A stretch of DNA of 64,000 nucleotides from Pseudomonas migulae NBRC 103157 (GCF_002091715.1 NZ_BDAG01000002.1:62001-126000); one strand, 5' to 3'; positions 26,448-35,652 are shown, counted from the first letter of the stretch. Numbers and translations: made by a program. Notes: generated by a model not told the origin, from the sequence alone.

Positions 26448-26765
26448 ATGCGCCAACGAAGCTCTTACTCCAAGTCGTTCAAAGCCCAGGTTGTCCAGGA
26501 ATGCCTGCAGCCCGGCGCCTCCATTTCCAGCGTGGCCATCAGTCATGGCATCAATGCCAACGTGATCCGTAACTGGCTACCACTTTTCCGAGATCAACTA
26601 CCCGCAACCCTGTCGGCGTTTGTTCCGGTAAAGGTCGCCCCGAAAAGGCAGGCCGAGTCATCGGTGATCATCGAGCTGCCATTTGGCGAGCACACCATCA
26701 CGGTGAAATGGCCATCTTCCGATCCCGAAGGATGTGTCAGTTTTGTCCGTGGACTTGCTTCGTGA
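26448..26765 (+). CDS. tnpA: IS66 TnpA (OrfA) accessory protein
   Basis: 105 residues. The N-terminal helix-turn-helix of the IS3/IS66 OrfA type reads SYSKSFKAQVVQECLQPGAS followed by SISSVAISHGINANVIRNWL. The C-terminus ends VRGLAS and overlaps tnpB. The partners are broken, so the element cannot move by itself. No clear ribosome site is seen since the hairpin abuts the ATG. Confidence 0.8.
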   Translation: MRQRSSYSKSFKAQVVQECLQPGASISSVAISHGINANVIRNWLPLFRDQLPATLSAFVPVKVAPKRQAESSVIIELPFGEHTITVKWPSSDPEGCVSFVRGLAS

Positions 26766-27063
26766 TCCGCATCGACGCAATTTGGCTGGCCACCGAACCG
26801 ATGGATATTCGCTCCGGCACCGAGTAAGCGCTCGCCCGGGTCGTGGCTGTCTTCGGTGCGGCGCAGCCGCACTGTGCTTATCTCTTTGCCAACCGCCGAG
26901 GCAATCGCATGAAGGTGTTGGTGCACGACGGACTAGGCGTTTGGTTGGCGGCACGGTGTCTGCATCAGAGGAGGTTTTCCTGGCCGAGTAATCGGCATGG
27001 CGACCTAATGGAGCTGAATTCTGAGCAGCTCCAGGCATTGGTGGTATCTATGTCGAGGATGTG
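26762..27063 (+). pseudogene. tnpB: IS66 TnpB, interrupted and truncated
   Basis: From GTG at 26762 the frame reads VIRIDAIWLATEPMDIRSGT and then meets TAA at about codon 22. It continues in frame with PHCAYLFANRRGNRMKVLVH and GLGVWLAARCLHQRR, hallmarks of IS66 TnpB, to a stop near 27063. Intact relatives are about 115 codons and end with a conserved tail that is absent here. Confidence 0.8.
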
Positions 27064-27107
27064 ATGGAGGGTAAAGAAACCATCTACCAATTGATAAAGC
27101 CGGAAAC

Positions 27108-27671
27108 TCAAGCCACCATAACTGCACCTGGTTCAGCATTACTGTACTTAAATACGTCGTCAAAGAACGCTAATCCAGCATGAGTCAATACCAGATTGCC
27201 TTTTGCATTCCTGTAGGCGATCCCACGCTGCTCGAGATTTTTCCTAACTGCAGATGCAAGAGCCTCCCCTTTCATGTTGCTGGCAGACATGACATCTTGT
27301 TTGTCTTCTCCCTTCCCGATCTCCTCCATGATCCCATCAGACACACCAGCTTCCCCGTCGCGCAGAATATCAAGCTGGTAGCCCTGTTCATGCAGTCCGC
27401 GAGCAAGGATCAACAGCAGAACCTGTATTTTCCTGACCACCTCGCTGTACTCCTCATCGCGCTCGACTGAACGGATGTAGATAAAGCCATTCCGCATCAC
27501 CAACTCAAACCCGATGTTCAAGTACAAGGGCTTGTAGCTCTGATCGTAGTTATTGAGCATCTCTTCGAAGAGCGGGTTGGGTTTTATTTCACCATTCTCG
27601 TAGGTGTCTTTGTTGATCACCTTCCCCGACATCAACTCTTTGTAGATGGCTTGGCTAAGCTGTTGTCTCAC
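27108..27671 (-). CDS. MksE/JetB-like KITE subunit of a Wadjet-type SMC complex
   Basis: 187 residues, last gene of a leftward four-gene operon; its start overlaps the preceding gene by 17 bp. It has the winged-helix character and length of MksE/DUF4194 proteins (about 180-220), with FELVMRNGFIYIRSVERDEEY and KIQVLLLILARGLHEQGYQL. KITE subunits dimerise and bind the kleisin in condensin-like complexes. The gene stops 45 bp from the IS66 relic, so loss of further downstream DNA is possible. Confidence 0.68.
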   Translation of the reverse strand: MRQQLSQAIYKELMSGKVINKDTYENGEIKPNPLFEEMLNNYDQSYKPLYLNIGFELVMRNGFIYIRSVERDEEYSEVVRKIQVLLLILARGLHEQGYQLDILRDGEAGVSDGIMEEIGKGEDKQDVMSASNMKGEALASAVRKNLEQRGIAYRNAKGNLVLTHAGLAFFDDVFKYSNAEPGAVMVA

Positions 27672-29061
27672 TGCCCTGCTCCTCGATCCTCAATTTGTAA
27701 TAGGTCAACTTCTGCCTGTCATCCTCAATCACCCCTAACTGGAATCGAGGGGTTAGCACAATGTCCTCTCGGTGCTTTAGCCAAGACACGCCTTCCACTA
27801 GGTCAGCAATTTCGTAGTCGCTGATCTGCTGGGCCAGATGTGCGTGAAGCGACGCATGGGCGTCAGGCCCAACCTGAACATGCCACTCATCTATCAGCCT
27901 TCCAATTAGTTTTCTGCGCACGTCTAAAGCACGCCTGGCTTTGAGCACGTCCTCTCCCACTGGCTCAACAGACGTTGTTGTTACTTGGGTATTTTTAAGT
28001 GAATCCAGGCTACTCCGCAGATGCTCCTGAATGTGAAGCCAATGGTCTACGTTGTGCCATTCAATCTTGCTATCGGCTCTCTGCCTCTTCATGCCTTTGA
28101 AGGTAGAGAAACGCTCCAGTACCTCATGATCTTTAGGGATGAGGTTGCCCCTTAGTTTCCCGTCATGGAGCTCCCGACAGGCAGCCAGTAGATCGTTGAA
28201 AACACTCTCAACCTGGTCGTACTCACGACGCTGACGTTCATTCTGATGCACGTAGCGCTGCAGAGACTTGCTGATGACCTCCACGTCGTAGCGATAGGAG
28301 CGAATGGATGCCACTGCATAGAGAACCTGCTGACCCAATTTTGGCAACTTGGCATCGCGGAACATCTCGGATATCCGCAGCAAGGCAGTGAGTGCCGGCA
28401 GGCCTTTCTTCAGAGGTTCCCTCTCGTTGAGGAACTGCAATGTGGGGAGAACATGCCTACCGTAGATTCGGGTGATCGCCTGCAAAGCACCGCGAGCCTG
28501 CTTCACCTCGTCGAGGTTCTCAAGGCTCATCACTTCGACGATCTCCGCCAGGCGAAGAGTCTGCCCCTGAAGACTGTCCACGTTCTCCTTGATCTTCCCT
28601 TGAGCGTAGCGGATGCGTTCCCGGAGTAGCTTAAGCTCATCCTCGAACGTGTCGTTCCCCTGCTCAATCACTGTCAAATCGCGAAGCTTTTCAAGACTAT
28701 CATTGAAGCTGTCGCACAGCGCCTCAAGATCGGCGCTACTCAGCTGTCGAAGACGCGATCTATCAAAGTGGCGAAATAACTCGATCAAAAACGGGGCGAA
28801 GGCAATGACTCCTCGCTTGGTGTCATGGTGCAATATCAGGCTTGCTCGGACGAGGTTACGCACGTCGAAGGCCGCTTCAATTTTTTGCCGATCGGACTTA
28901 CTGTCTCCCAGCGAATCAAGCAGCTTCATCACTTGGGACTCGTACAGGCGAGTTGACACTTCTTCGCCAGCCGAGCCTTCATCCATGATGTCGATAAGAT
29001 CAAGAAAAATGTGCTTATGCTCGATCATGAGCATGACCGTTTTGTCTGCTGCAACGATCAT
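27655..29061 (-). CDS. MksF/JetA-like kleisin subunit of a Wadjet-type SMC complex
   Basis: 468 residues, alpha-helical and charged, with a winged-helix-like N-terminus (IEHKHIFLDLIDIMDEGSAG, then SRLRQLSSADLEALCDSF), a long helical middle and an ordered C-terminal segment. This matches the size and place of DUF3375/MksF kleisins. It overlaps the SMC gene by 4 bp. The role as linker between SMC heads and KITE subunits is inferred from the operon. Confidence 0.68.
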   Translation of the reverse strand: MIVAADKTVMLMIEHKHIFLDLIDIMDEGSAGEEVSTRLYESQVMKLLDSLGDSKSDRQKIEAAFDVRNLVRASLILHHDTKRGVIAFAPFLIELFRHFDRSRLRQLSSADLEALCDSFNDSLEKLRDLTVIEQGNDTFEDELKLLRERIRYAQGKIKENVDSLQGQTLRLAEIVEVMSLENLDEVKQARGALQAITRIYGRHVLPTLQFLNEREPLKKGLPALTALLRISEMFRDAKLPKLGQQVLYAVASIRSYRYDVEVISKSLQRYVHQNERQRREYDQVESVFNDLLAACRELHDGKLRGNLIPKDHEVLERFSTFKGMKRQRADSKIEWHNVDHWLHIQEHLRSSLDSLKNTQVTTTSVEPVGEDVLKARRALDVRRKLIGRLIDEWHVQVGPDAHASLHAHLAQQISDYEIADLVEGVSWLKHREDIVLTPRFQLGVIEDDRQKLTYYKLRIEEQGSETTA

Positions 29062-32009
29062 CCGGCAGTGATCTCCGCAACAGCATCGGCGGGATCTTTC
29101 TTTGTTCTCAGCGACTCGCTTTCACCTGTGTAGATCACTCGACGTAAGTGGCTGTATGCCCTGTCGGTGGCGAGAAAATGCGAAAGGTCGATGTAGTTTT
29201 CGATTACTTTCGCGATAGTAGACGTCGGCTCCGGCGTTGCCCCGAACAGCACGAACCCTTCTGACTCAGCGATGCCACGCGCAGCCTTCAGATTCAAGTG
29301 GCTCAGATTCGACAGCTCATCCATTACCAATGGCAAACAGATCTGTGTATTCGCAACCAGCAGCCTACGCAGAAGAATCGATAGCAGGCGGCAGTTAATC
29401 ATTGCCGTAGTACCGTTGGATTGATCCTCTTCGGTGTACTTGTCATGCCCACGCTTGCGGTACCGATATCCAACCCGATCAATCAGTAGGCTCATATCCA
29501 GGGTGGTCCCCCGACGGCCACCGTTAACAAAGAACTCGGTACAGAAAGCTCGTAATCGTTCATACAAGCGCTTCTCGTGGAGCCCGGTTGTCATGAGGTT
29601 TATGGAGTCAATATCGACCAACAGCTCTTCGAAATGGGGATTCAATACGCAGTAAATCTCGATCGCCTCGAGGTCAGACACACTGAACTCCGAGAGCTGG
29701 TCATCTACCTCTTTCTCGAACTCCTTGATCATCCTTCTGGCGTGTTTGATTTCGTCGATTTGAATAGAGGTATTCGAGTTATGCGCGGTGACCTTGGCCT
29801 GGTAGGTCTGCTGCTCACCTTCCAAGGTGCCAAACATCGCCGCGAAAGCTCTCCGACAGCTACGCATCCGACTCAAGTCATGGAAAGCATGGTAGCCAAA
29901 GTCTCTGCCCTCTTCGCCCAGCAAGTTACGTTTCAGCAGTTCATCCAAGGCCACTTGCAGAGCTTCTCTGCTCTTGGCTACCTCAGAAGCGAACTGGGAA
30001 ATCTCCTTGATCTGGCTAGGGTGAAAGAAAGTATCGCGAGCTTTCAGCTTCATTTCGCGGATCGAAAGGAATCCTAAAGTGATCTCAGCTACGTTCCGGA
30101 TCTGCTCAAGGTAATTGCGCAGATCTTCGTTTTCCTTCCTGACCCTGGCGAGCACTTCTTTTGCGCGCTCAACCTGTACCGCTAGGTCCTCCAGCTCGCC
30201 GGCGGCATCCGCCACACTCTCATGTAGCTTGGCCAACTCTACCGTCTGTTCCCCCACCTCAAGTTCCAATGCTTTCTGCTGCTCGCGCATGTAGCCATGC
30301 CGACTGAGTAGTTGAACCTCTTCATCAATTTCAATCCGCTCGCGGGTCAGCTTCTTAGCTTTCTCCTTGGCCTGCTCAGCAGTCAACTTACTGTCATCGT
30401 TTAGGCGCTGAATGAGGTCATCACAGTCCTTGATATCGTCATCCAGTTTGATCAGGTCTTGCTCGTGCTGCTTCCTTGCTCTGGTCGGGTCGAAAGACAT
30501 GAAACCAAATGAGGTCTCCTGGCTCAGGAAGCTGATGAAAGAACCTCGCTCCTGGAATAGGCAGCCAAACTCTTTGATGGCTTGCTTCTGGTCAGAGTTG
30601 AGTCGAGGAGTCAACTTGGTGAACAGCGTAGAGTTCAAGCTACTCAGAACCGACGCACTGTGACGATCGACCTGCTCGAGAACAGTTTCCACATGTTCAT
30701 CAAGAATTTTTCGGAGTTGGTCGCGCTGATGGAAAAGACTGTTCTTATTCCTGATCGCCTGGGCTAGTTGTTCAGCGCTCTGAACCTTGTTTGTCAGGGT
30801 CTCGATCTCTGCGGTCAACTCTGCGGAGAGATCGGATAAAAGCTCGCGGACCTCATGCTCTGTTGTGCCAGGGTAACGCCGAAGAATCTCGCTGACCTTG
30901 AATAGCTGCTTTTGGACACCGTCCAGATCCTTATGCCGGAGACTCAGTGCTCCAGCCAGCTTCAGATACTCAGCCTTGACCAGACCGTGGTGCTGTCTCT
31001 TAGCTGAGTGAGCCACATCAAGAGCCTGATATCTCTCGGATGCTGCCTTAACATCATCAAGAATGCTGGACTGCCTTTCAGCCAAGGCATGCTCAACATC
31101 GACGATACTCTGAACGATCAGTTCGGATTTCGTCTCAAACAGTTGGAACTGGTTATCAAAGCTCTCCCAAGACCTCCGCGCGCTTTCTATGTCCGCCAGG
31201 CGATCGCCTTCTTTTTTCAGGTTCTCATAGTCATCGAGGATCTCGCTCAGGCTGACACTCAGCTCTGCATTCTTACGGTCCTTATCCCCCTCGATGATCG
31301 TAGCAATAGTATCCGGCAGAGTGCGGCTGTCCTTCGCCCCAATGTCGAAGGCCAGGTGGATTAGCATCTTCCACGCTTCGATCTCGCGTGCTGTACCGCC
31401 ATTCCTAAGAGGCAGCAAGCAGAATCGGCCCTCCTCACGATTAAGAGCCTGTTGACCGAAGAGCCGCTGGCGAATGACAGCACCGTCGTTCATTGCCTCC
31501 CCGCCCCGAGCTCGGAGATCCGAAAGCACACCAGAAAGTGAGATGCCTTCTATCGGAGCCCCCATGCCTCCATTGATGGGCGACTCAAGGTCCCAAAACA
31601 TGTGCTGGATATCGGCATACATGCAAGGTACTGCCATACGGCCGTATGAGAATGGTCGATTCCCTCGGTGCAGGACCAAACAGAACGGGCCGTGCATGTT
31701 CTCTGCTTCGAGGATGATGAAGGAGTGGTTTTCCGGGAAATAGTAGCTGTAGCTAGCATCAGTCGAGTAGTACGTCCCGGCCGGCCCCTTGAAGGCGAAT
31801 TTCTTAGCGCAGCTCTTGAAGTTCTCGTGTGGCAGCAAAAAAAGCTTCAATGCATTCAGCATCGAGGTCTTTCCGAGGTTGTTCTGGCCACACAAAGCGG
31901 TGTGCTTGTCCACGCGGATTACGGTGTAGGCATAGGCAGCACTGTTAACAAAAATCAGCCTGTGGAATTTGTATACATCCTGGAACGCAGAGGAATCGCT
32001 CAACATCAT
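29058..32009 (-). CDS. MksB/JetC-like SMC ATPase
   Basis: 983 residues. Walker A GQNNLGKTS is at 41-49, long coiled coils run about 250-450 and 520-700 with a hinge-like region between, and the C-terminal head has a GTTAMINCRLLSILLRRLL signature helix and Walker B LPLVMDELSNL near 890-900. This is the MksB/JetC layout rather than SbcC. Wadjet/MksBEFG complexes extrude plasmid-sized circular DNA and hand it to a Toprim nuclease for cutting. It overlaps the Toprim gene by one base. Confidence 0.82.
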   Translation of the reverse strand: MMLSDSSAFQDVYKFHRLIFVNSAAYAYTVIRVDKHTALCGQNNLGKTSMLNALKLFLLPHENFKSCAKKFAFKGPAGTYYSTDASYSYYFPENHSFIILEAENMHGPFCLVLHRGNRPFSYGRMAVPCMYADIQHMFWDLESPINGGMGAPIEGISLSGVLSDLRARGGEAMNDGAVIRQRLFGQQALNREEGRFCLLPLRNGGTAREIEAWKMLIHLAFDIGAKDSRTLPDTIATIIEGDKDRKNAELSVSLSEILDDYENLKKEGDRLADIESARRSWESFDNQFQLFETKSELIVQSIVDVEHALAERQSSILDDVKAASERYQALDVAHSAKRQHHGLVKAEYLKLAGALSLRHKDLDGVQKQLFKVSEILRRYPGTTEHEVRELLSDLSAELTAEIETLTNKVQSAEQLAQAIRNKNSLFHQRDQLRKILDEHVETVLEQVDRHSASVLSSLNSTLFTKLTPRLNSDQKQAIKEFGCLFQERGSFISFLSQETSFGFMSFDPTRARKQHEQDLIKLDDDIKDCDDLIQRLNDDSKLTAEQAKEKAKKLTRERIEIDEEVQLLSRHGYMREQQKALELEVGEQTVELAKLHESVADAAGELEDLAVQVERAKEVLARVRKENEDLRNYLEQIRNVAEITLGFLSIREMKLKARDTFFHPSQIKEISQFASEVAKSREALQVALDELLKRNLLGEEGRDFGYHAFHDLSRMRSCRRAFAAMFGTLEGEQQTYQAKVTAHNSNTSIQIDEIKHARRMIKEFEKEVDDQLSEFSVSDLEAIEIYCVLNPHFEELLVDIDSINLMTTGLHEKRLYERLRAFCTEFFVNGGRRGTTLDMSLLIDRVGYRYRKRGHDKYTEEDQSNGTTAMINCRLLSILLRRLLVANTQICLPLVMDELSNLSHLNLKAARGIAESEGFVLFGATPEPTSTIAKVIENYIDLSHFLATDRAYSHLRRVIYTGESESLRTKKDPADAVAEITAG

Positions 32010-32824
32010 CAGTCCCTTGTCGTTGTCGACATCAAATAGGTTTCCTGCTCTAGCGCTTTTTGGCTGTCTCGCATAAGTCCGATCAGCTCATTGGTTTCCT
32101 TGGATAGACCAACGAACTCAAGGAGATCTTGTCTCGTTTGCTGATTTAGTGAGTATTTGGAAGCGCTTAACCGGTGTGCGATATCATCAGGGTACACAAA
32201 CACGACCCGGTGCCCGTCTGGCAGCCCTTTGAGAAGGGTTCGATACATTGTCAGTCCACCTAAGTCGACATCAAAAAGGCAGTACAGCCTCTGGTATTGG
32301 CTGAGAAATGGCATATTCAGTCTGTTGGTGATCTGATTACCGGCGCTGAAAATGACATCGAAACTTTCACTTTGCTCAGCTACGCCACAGTCGGCCAGGA
32401 TGTCGACGGTCTGTTTGAGAGCTAGGAAATTCTCGAGATTTTCCACCAGCAACGCCGCTGGCCGGAGAGTGTTAGGTGCTTCCCATCCATGCTTGCTCAG
32501 AAGAACTACGCTTGGATGAGGATGGACCATGCTTCGTGTTATCAAAAGCGAGCCGCTTACTGCTGCTGCGTGGCTACTTCCGTCCAAAGCAGCACCAATA
32601 CGACCCGCAACTTCTGATGGAGCGTGTTCACGAATCAGCTCCGCAAAGCGATCCTCACGCAAGACAGCCACCTGATAGCTGCTCTTTCCAATTTTCGACG
32701 TTGAAAACGTATCGAACAGATAGCCAGCACCTTTGCCATGCTTCTTCAATTCCTTAGCAAAAGCCTCAAAGTTGATCGGCTGACCAGAGCTGATTGAGTT
32801 CAGATAGGTGTAGATCCTCGACAT
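32009..32824 (-). CDS. MksG/JetD-like Toprim nuclease subunit
   Basis: 271 residues from MSRIYTYLNS, with AAGGGA just upstream; an ATG 19 codons earlier (32881) is the longest option. The C-terminal Toprim domain has LLVENLENFLAL (acidic Glu), then CLFDVDLGGLTMYRTLL, where the DxD is the metal site, as in JetD and topoisomerase VI A subunits. The gene leads the operon, upstream of the SMC gene, whereas jetD is last in the classical jetABCD order. Confidence 0.75.
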   Translation of the reverse strand: MSRIYTYLNSISSGQPINFEAFAKELKKHGKGAGYLFDTFSTSKIGKSSYQVAVLREDRFAELIREHAPSEVAGRIGAALDGSSHAAAVSGSLLITRSMVHPHPSVVLLSKHGWEAPNTLRPAALLVENLENFLALKQTVDILADCGVAEQSESFDVIFSAGNQITNRLNMPFLSQYQRLYCLFDVDLGGLTMYRTLLKGLPDGHRVVFVYPDDIAHRLSASKYSLNQQTRQDLLEFVGLSKETNELIGLMRDSQKALEQETYLMSTTTRD

Positions 32825-33427
32825 TGCATCCCTTGCGCTCTGCGAAACAAGTGAAACCATAAGGTTTCTTGGCTGAAGCATATACCGCTCGTCGCGGCTA
32901 CCGAGCTAAACGGCCCACCCGATTGAGCTGCCGCATACATGATGCGCCAGTCACCGAGCAGCTCTATTTCTCTGAAAGCATTCCAACGCATCCTTTGGGT
33001 TATTCGCAGAACACACCTGATGCAATGCCCGTTGGACTTCATACTCAGCGTATTCCTTTACCATCAACCCACACCTCCTTAGAAATTCCATTCGGACCAT
33101 CACCATAAAGGCATATTGAAATCACTCCCCCTCCATGGAGAATCGCCTGCACTACTTTTCCACCATGGATAGCCGTCTCGTGTAACGCCTTCGCGGGTAA
33201 AAGTATCCAAACAATACCGTTGGGTGACTGCCTAAAAATTGCTGCTGCAACTCGACCGTTGACGGCATCCTCAGACTGCCTTCAGCTTTTGACAACAGGC
33301 AGCAATAGGCCCGAATCGGTCTCTTAGTCGGAGCTAACAGCCCTGCCGAAGGCAGGTCTGTTAAACCGTAGAGGATAAAATGTACGAGCATCCGCATCTG
33401 AATGCCGAAACTGTGTGAGCAAAAGAG
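32825..33427. other. Intergenic region between Toprim and TIR genes
   Basis: About 600 bp with no supported gene; short frames here (for example 32869-33108) show no family features. The right part lies just past the 3' end of the TIR gene and the left part should hold the promoter of the SMC operon. Confidence 0.5.
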
Positions 33428-34144
33428 CTAGAGCGCTACCAGCTCGGCGATTTTTGCCGCAACCACCGCCATTGAATCTTCTGCAGTGTCCAAGCCGCTT
33501 CGGGAGGCGAGCAAGGGACTTACATTGCGGAGAGCTTCATACGTCGTGTTGTGCACAATGGGAACGAGCTGGTTACCCGCCAGGAGTGCCGAAAGTTCTT
33601 TGTCAGCAACACTCTCTTTGGGAAGGCGCGTCAGCAACGCGGGAGTGACCAGCACAAGCCCAATTCGCGAATTCGCTAAGCCCTTGTCGATTGTGCGCAT
33701 CATTGGAACACCGAGACCTAGGTCCCTCTCGCTAAACCAAACTTTGACACCAGCCGCCACGAGCAACTCGTGCAGCTCTTTGGCAGGTCCGTGCCGATCG
33801 TCCCATGCGTGGCACAGGAAGACGTCACGAAGGTCAGGTTGCTCCGCTGCTCGCGTCTCAACGGTTTCGCGAATTGGAGTGAGGGACTGCACCTGGGCCG
33901 GTGAGTACGATACGGATGAACCTGGTCTCGACCAGCGCGGCTTTGAACTGCTGCTGGACCCGCCACCACCACCGCCGCCACTGTTAGCATGGCTACCTCC
34001 ATTGCCGACCGAGGAGGAGTAGGACGAGCCATAACCGTCATAGCGAGAACTACTGCGGGAACTGGTGCGATAGCGGCATGCAGGACAGGCAGCGGCAGCG
34101 GCCGCTGAGTTATGTCCACGTACTGGTGCTGTACATCTAGACAT
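33428..34144 (-). CDS. TIR-domain effector with zinc-knuckle-like N-terminus and Gly/Ser linker
   Basis: 238 residues; the start ATG has AAAGGA nine bases upstream. Residues 4-23 place Cys4, His11, Cys20 and Cys23 like a small zinc site (CTAPVRGH, then CPACRY). Residues 28-82 are nearly all Ser, Gly and Tyr, a disordered linker. Residues 105-238 form a TIR domain: DVFLCHAWDD, KVWFSERDLGLG, IGLVLVTPALL, then ADKELSALL, in which Glu183 is the likely NADase glutamate. TIR effectors usually deplete NAD+ when a sensor detects phage; no sensor beyond the small neighbour is visible. Confidence 0.85.
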   Translation of the reverse strand: MSRCTAPVRGHNSAAAAAACPACRYRTSSRSSSRYDGYGSSYSSSVGNGGSHANSGGGGGGGSSSSSKPRWSRPGSSVSYSPAQVQSLTPIRETVETRAAEQPDLRDVFLCHAWDDRHGPAKELHELLVAAGVKVWFSERDLGLGVPMMRTIDKGLANSRIGLVLVTPALLTRLPKESVADKELSALLAGNQLVPIVHNTTYEALRNVSPLLASRSGLDTAEDSMAVVAAKIAELVAL

Positions 34145-34219
34145 GTCGTAATCCTTTTATATGGGGAGCGACTAGCCCCAGGGCACAAAACGTGCCCTGA
34201 GCTCTGTTAAGCGACTAAA

Positions 34220-34366
34220 TCAACTGCTCGTTTTTGGTCGAATGACAATGCGGAACGGTTGGCCGTTAGCACGTCGAATCACCTTCCCCGATTTGGTGGT
34301 GATCGTCATGCGATAAATGACCTCGCCTTCCGCCTCGGGCTTTTCGAACATCTCAAGCTGGGACAT
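34220..34366 (-). CDS. 48-residue protein upstream of the TIR gene
   Basis: Starts MSQLEMFEKPE with AGGAG seven bases before the ATG; the longer frame upstream lacks a ribosome site. The chain is short and basic at its end (TTKSGKVIRRANGQPFRIVI), with alternating hydrophobic residues suggesting a small beta sheet. It is 75 bp before the TIR gene on the same strand and probably co-transcribed. I do not recognise a family; a regulator or partner of the TIR protein is possible. Confidence 0.6.
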   Translation of the reverse strand: MSQLEMFEKPEAEGEVIYRMTITTKSGKVIRRANGQPFRIVIRPKTSS

Positions 34367-34498
34367 AAAATGTCTCCTATGAGGTGGCTCGAACACAGAA
34401 CTCGCTCCCTTGCGGAGGGAGCCCATAGGGGCTACCATCCACAAGCTTTTTCCACAAAGCGCGAGAGACATCTGGAACCAATTCAGACGTCTTTTCCC

Positions 34499-34533
34499 AA
34501 AGGCCGGTCAAGTTCGTACCTTGACCGGCCTTT
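34499..34533. promoter_or_regulatory. Perfect 14-bp inverted repeat in a divergent region
   Basis: AAAGGCCGGTCAAG and CTTGACCGGCCTTT pair without mismatch around a seven-base loop. It looks like a terminator, but no rightward gene ends here, and the small gene starts 130 bp to its left. It may be an attenuator or an operator for the WYL protein encoded next door. Confidence 0.55.
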
Positions 34534-34630
34534 CTGTTTCTGGCGTTCTGACATCCCATCCAAGCGTCCTTTTTGAATCGCCTAAGGTGCTATGGATAGA
34601 TATGTATCACAACCATAAACAAACCATATC

Positions 34631-34645
34631 ATCATCATTTTGATG
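34631..34645. promoter_or_regulatory. Dyad TCATCA-TTT-TGATGA upstream of the WYL gene
   Basis: A perfect 6-3-6 dyad about 95 bp before the WYL regulator start, in an AT-rich promoter region. A regulator of the BrxR/CapW type would be expected to bind a short dyad in its own promoter. No test of binding is possible from sequence. Confidence 0.4.
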
Positions 34646-34740
34646 ACGTCAAGCACTCGTGTGTTATCATTGTTGCTAGATGCGCCCGATCAGATATTGG
34701 ATATTCAGCAGGACAGGTAAGAAGGCAAGACGGAGAGCAA

Positions 34741-35652
34741 ATGATTGATTTGAGCGAATACAGCCAAGCGCAACGGGAGCGCCTGGTGTACATAGATTTT
34801 CGCCTGTACTTCACGGGGGCCGTTTCACGAACTGATCTCATGGATCGTTTCGGGGTGGGCGCGGCGGCTGCCACCCGCGACTTCGCGCAGTATCGGGAGA
34901 TTGCTCCTGAGAACACTGAGCTGGACACTGTGACCAAGCATTATGCGATACGCGAGACGTTCTCGCCTCTAATCGTGCACTCGCCTGAGCGCGTGCTCAC
35001 GGCGCTTTCCCAAGGGTACGGATACGGTCTAGATGGAGAGAAGCCACTCATTCTGAACGAATCCATTTCGCTGCTCAGCAAGCCAAAGGTAGAGGTTTTG
35101 GCGCCGATCTCGCGCGCGATCAGCCTCAACCAGGTGGTAAAAATCAGCTATACCTCGGGGTCGGGCGAGTCTGAGCGGGAAATCGTGCCGTTCGCGGTCA
35201 GCTGCGATGGCTTGCGCTGGCACGTCCGAGCGTACGATCGGAAACGCCAGAAATTTGTGGACTTCGTTTTGGCTCGAATCGGTACGGCTCAGACTCAGTG
35301 GGGGGCTAAACCCAAGAACGACGAAAACCAAAAGCACGATGATCAGTGGAATAGAATGCTGGATCTCCCGCTCGTGCCGCACCCTGATAAGAATTATGCG
35401 CAGATTGTGATGCTCGACTACGAGATGCCTGGCGGTGTGCTCAGACTTCGAGTGCGCGCAGCGATGGCTGGGTACGTCCTACAGCAATACCACGTGGACT
35501 GCTCACCCGACCACAGCATTGAAGACAATGCATACCGCCTATGGCTCAGTGATCCCTTGGCTCTCTATGGGGTAGAAAGCTCAATGTTCGCGCCGGGATA
35601 CAGAAGCCCAAATGGAGACTTGGGCGGGAGCGATAAAGTTGGAGCCAGTTGA
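34741..35652 (+). CDS. WYL-domain transcriptional regulator (BrxR/CapW-like)
   Basis: 303 residues from an ATG with GGAGAG upstream. An N-terminal winged helix (RLVYIDFRLYFTGAVSRTDL, then GVGAAAATRDFAQYR) is followed by a WYL domain (about 115-200: VVKISYTSGSGESEREIVPF, GLRWHVRAYDRKRQKFVDFV) and a C-terminal WCX-like segment. BrxR and CapW repress defence operons and release them on nucleic-acid or phage signals. It diverges from the TIR unit and converges with the dynamin operon, so either may be its target; the TIR side shares the promoter region. Confidence 0.85.
   Translation: MIDLSEYSQAQRERLVYIDFRLYFTGAVSRTDLMDRFGVGAAAATRDFAQYREIAPENTELDTVTKHYAIRETFSPLIVHSPERVLTALSQGYGYGLDGEKPLILNESISLLSKPKVEVLAPISRAISLNQVVKISYTSGSGESEREIVPFAVSCDGLRWHVRAYDRKRQKFVDFVLARIGTAQTQWGAKPKNDENQKHDDQWNRMLDLPLVPHPDKNYAQIVMLDYEMPGGVLRLRVRAAMAGYVLQQYHVDCSPDHSIEDNAYRLWLSDPLALYGVESSMFAPGYRSPNGDLGGSDKVGAS

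Larger units (their letters stand above)
26358..27063 (+). mobile_element. IS66-family element relic
   Basis: Begins near GTGTAAGCGAACGG, which resembles the TGTAAGCG-type end of IS66 elements. It contains an intact tnpA and a tnpB with an in-frame stop, then ends without the C-terminal part of tnpB or any tnpC. A nested hairpin (TTAAGGGC 26398-26405 pairing with GCCCTTAA 26440-26447, inner stem GTCCGCTTA with TAAGCGGAC) lies directly before the tnpA ATG. The right end is lost next to the SMC operon. Confidence 0.75.

Noticed and set aside
34499..34533. Calling the 14-bp hairpin a terminator
   Set aside because: No rightward gene ends before it and no T-run follows; regulation is at least as likely.
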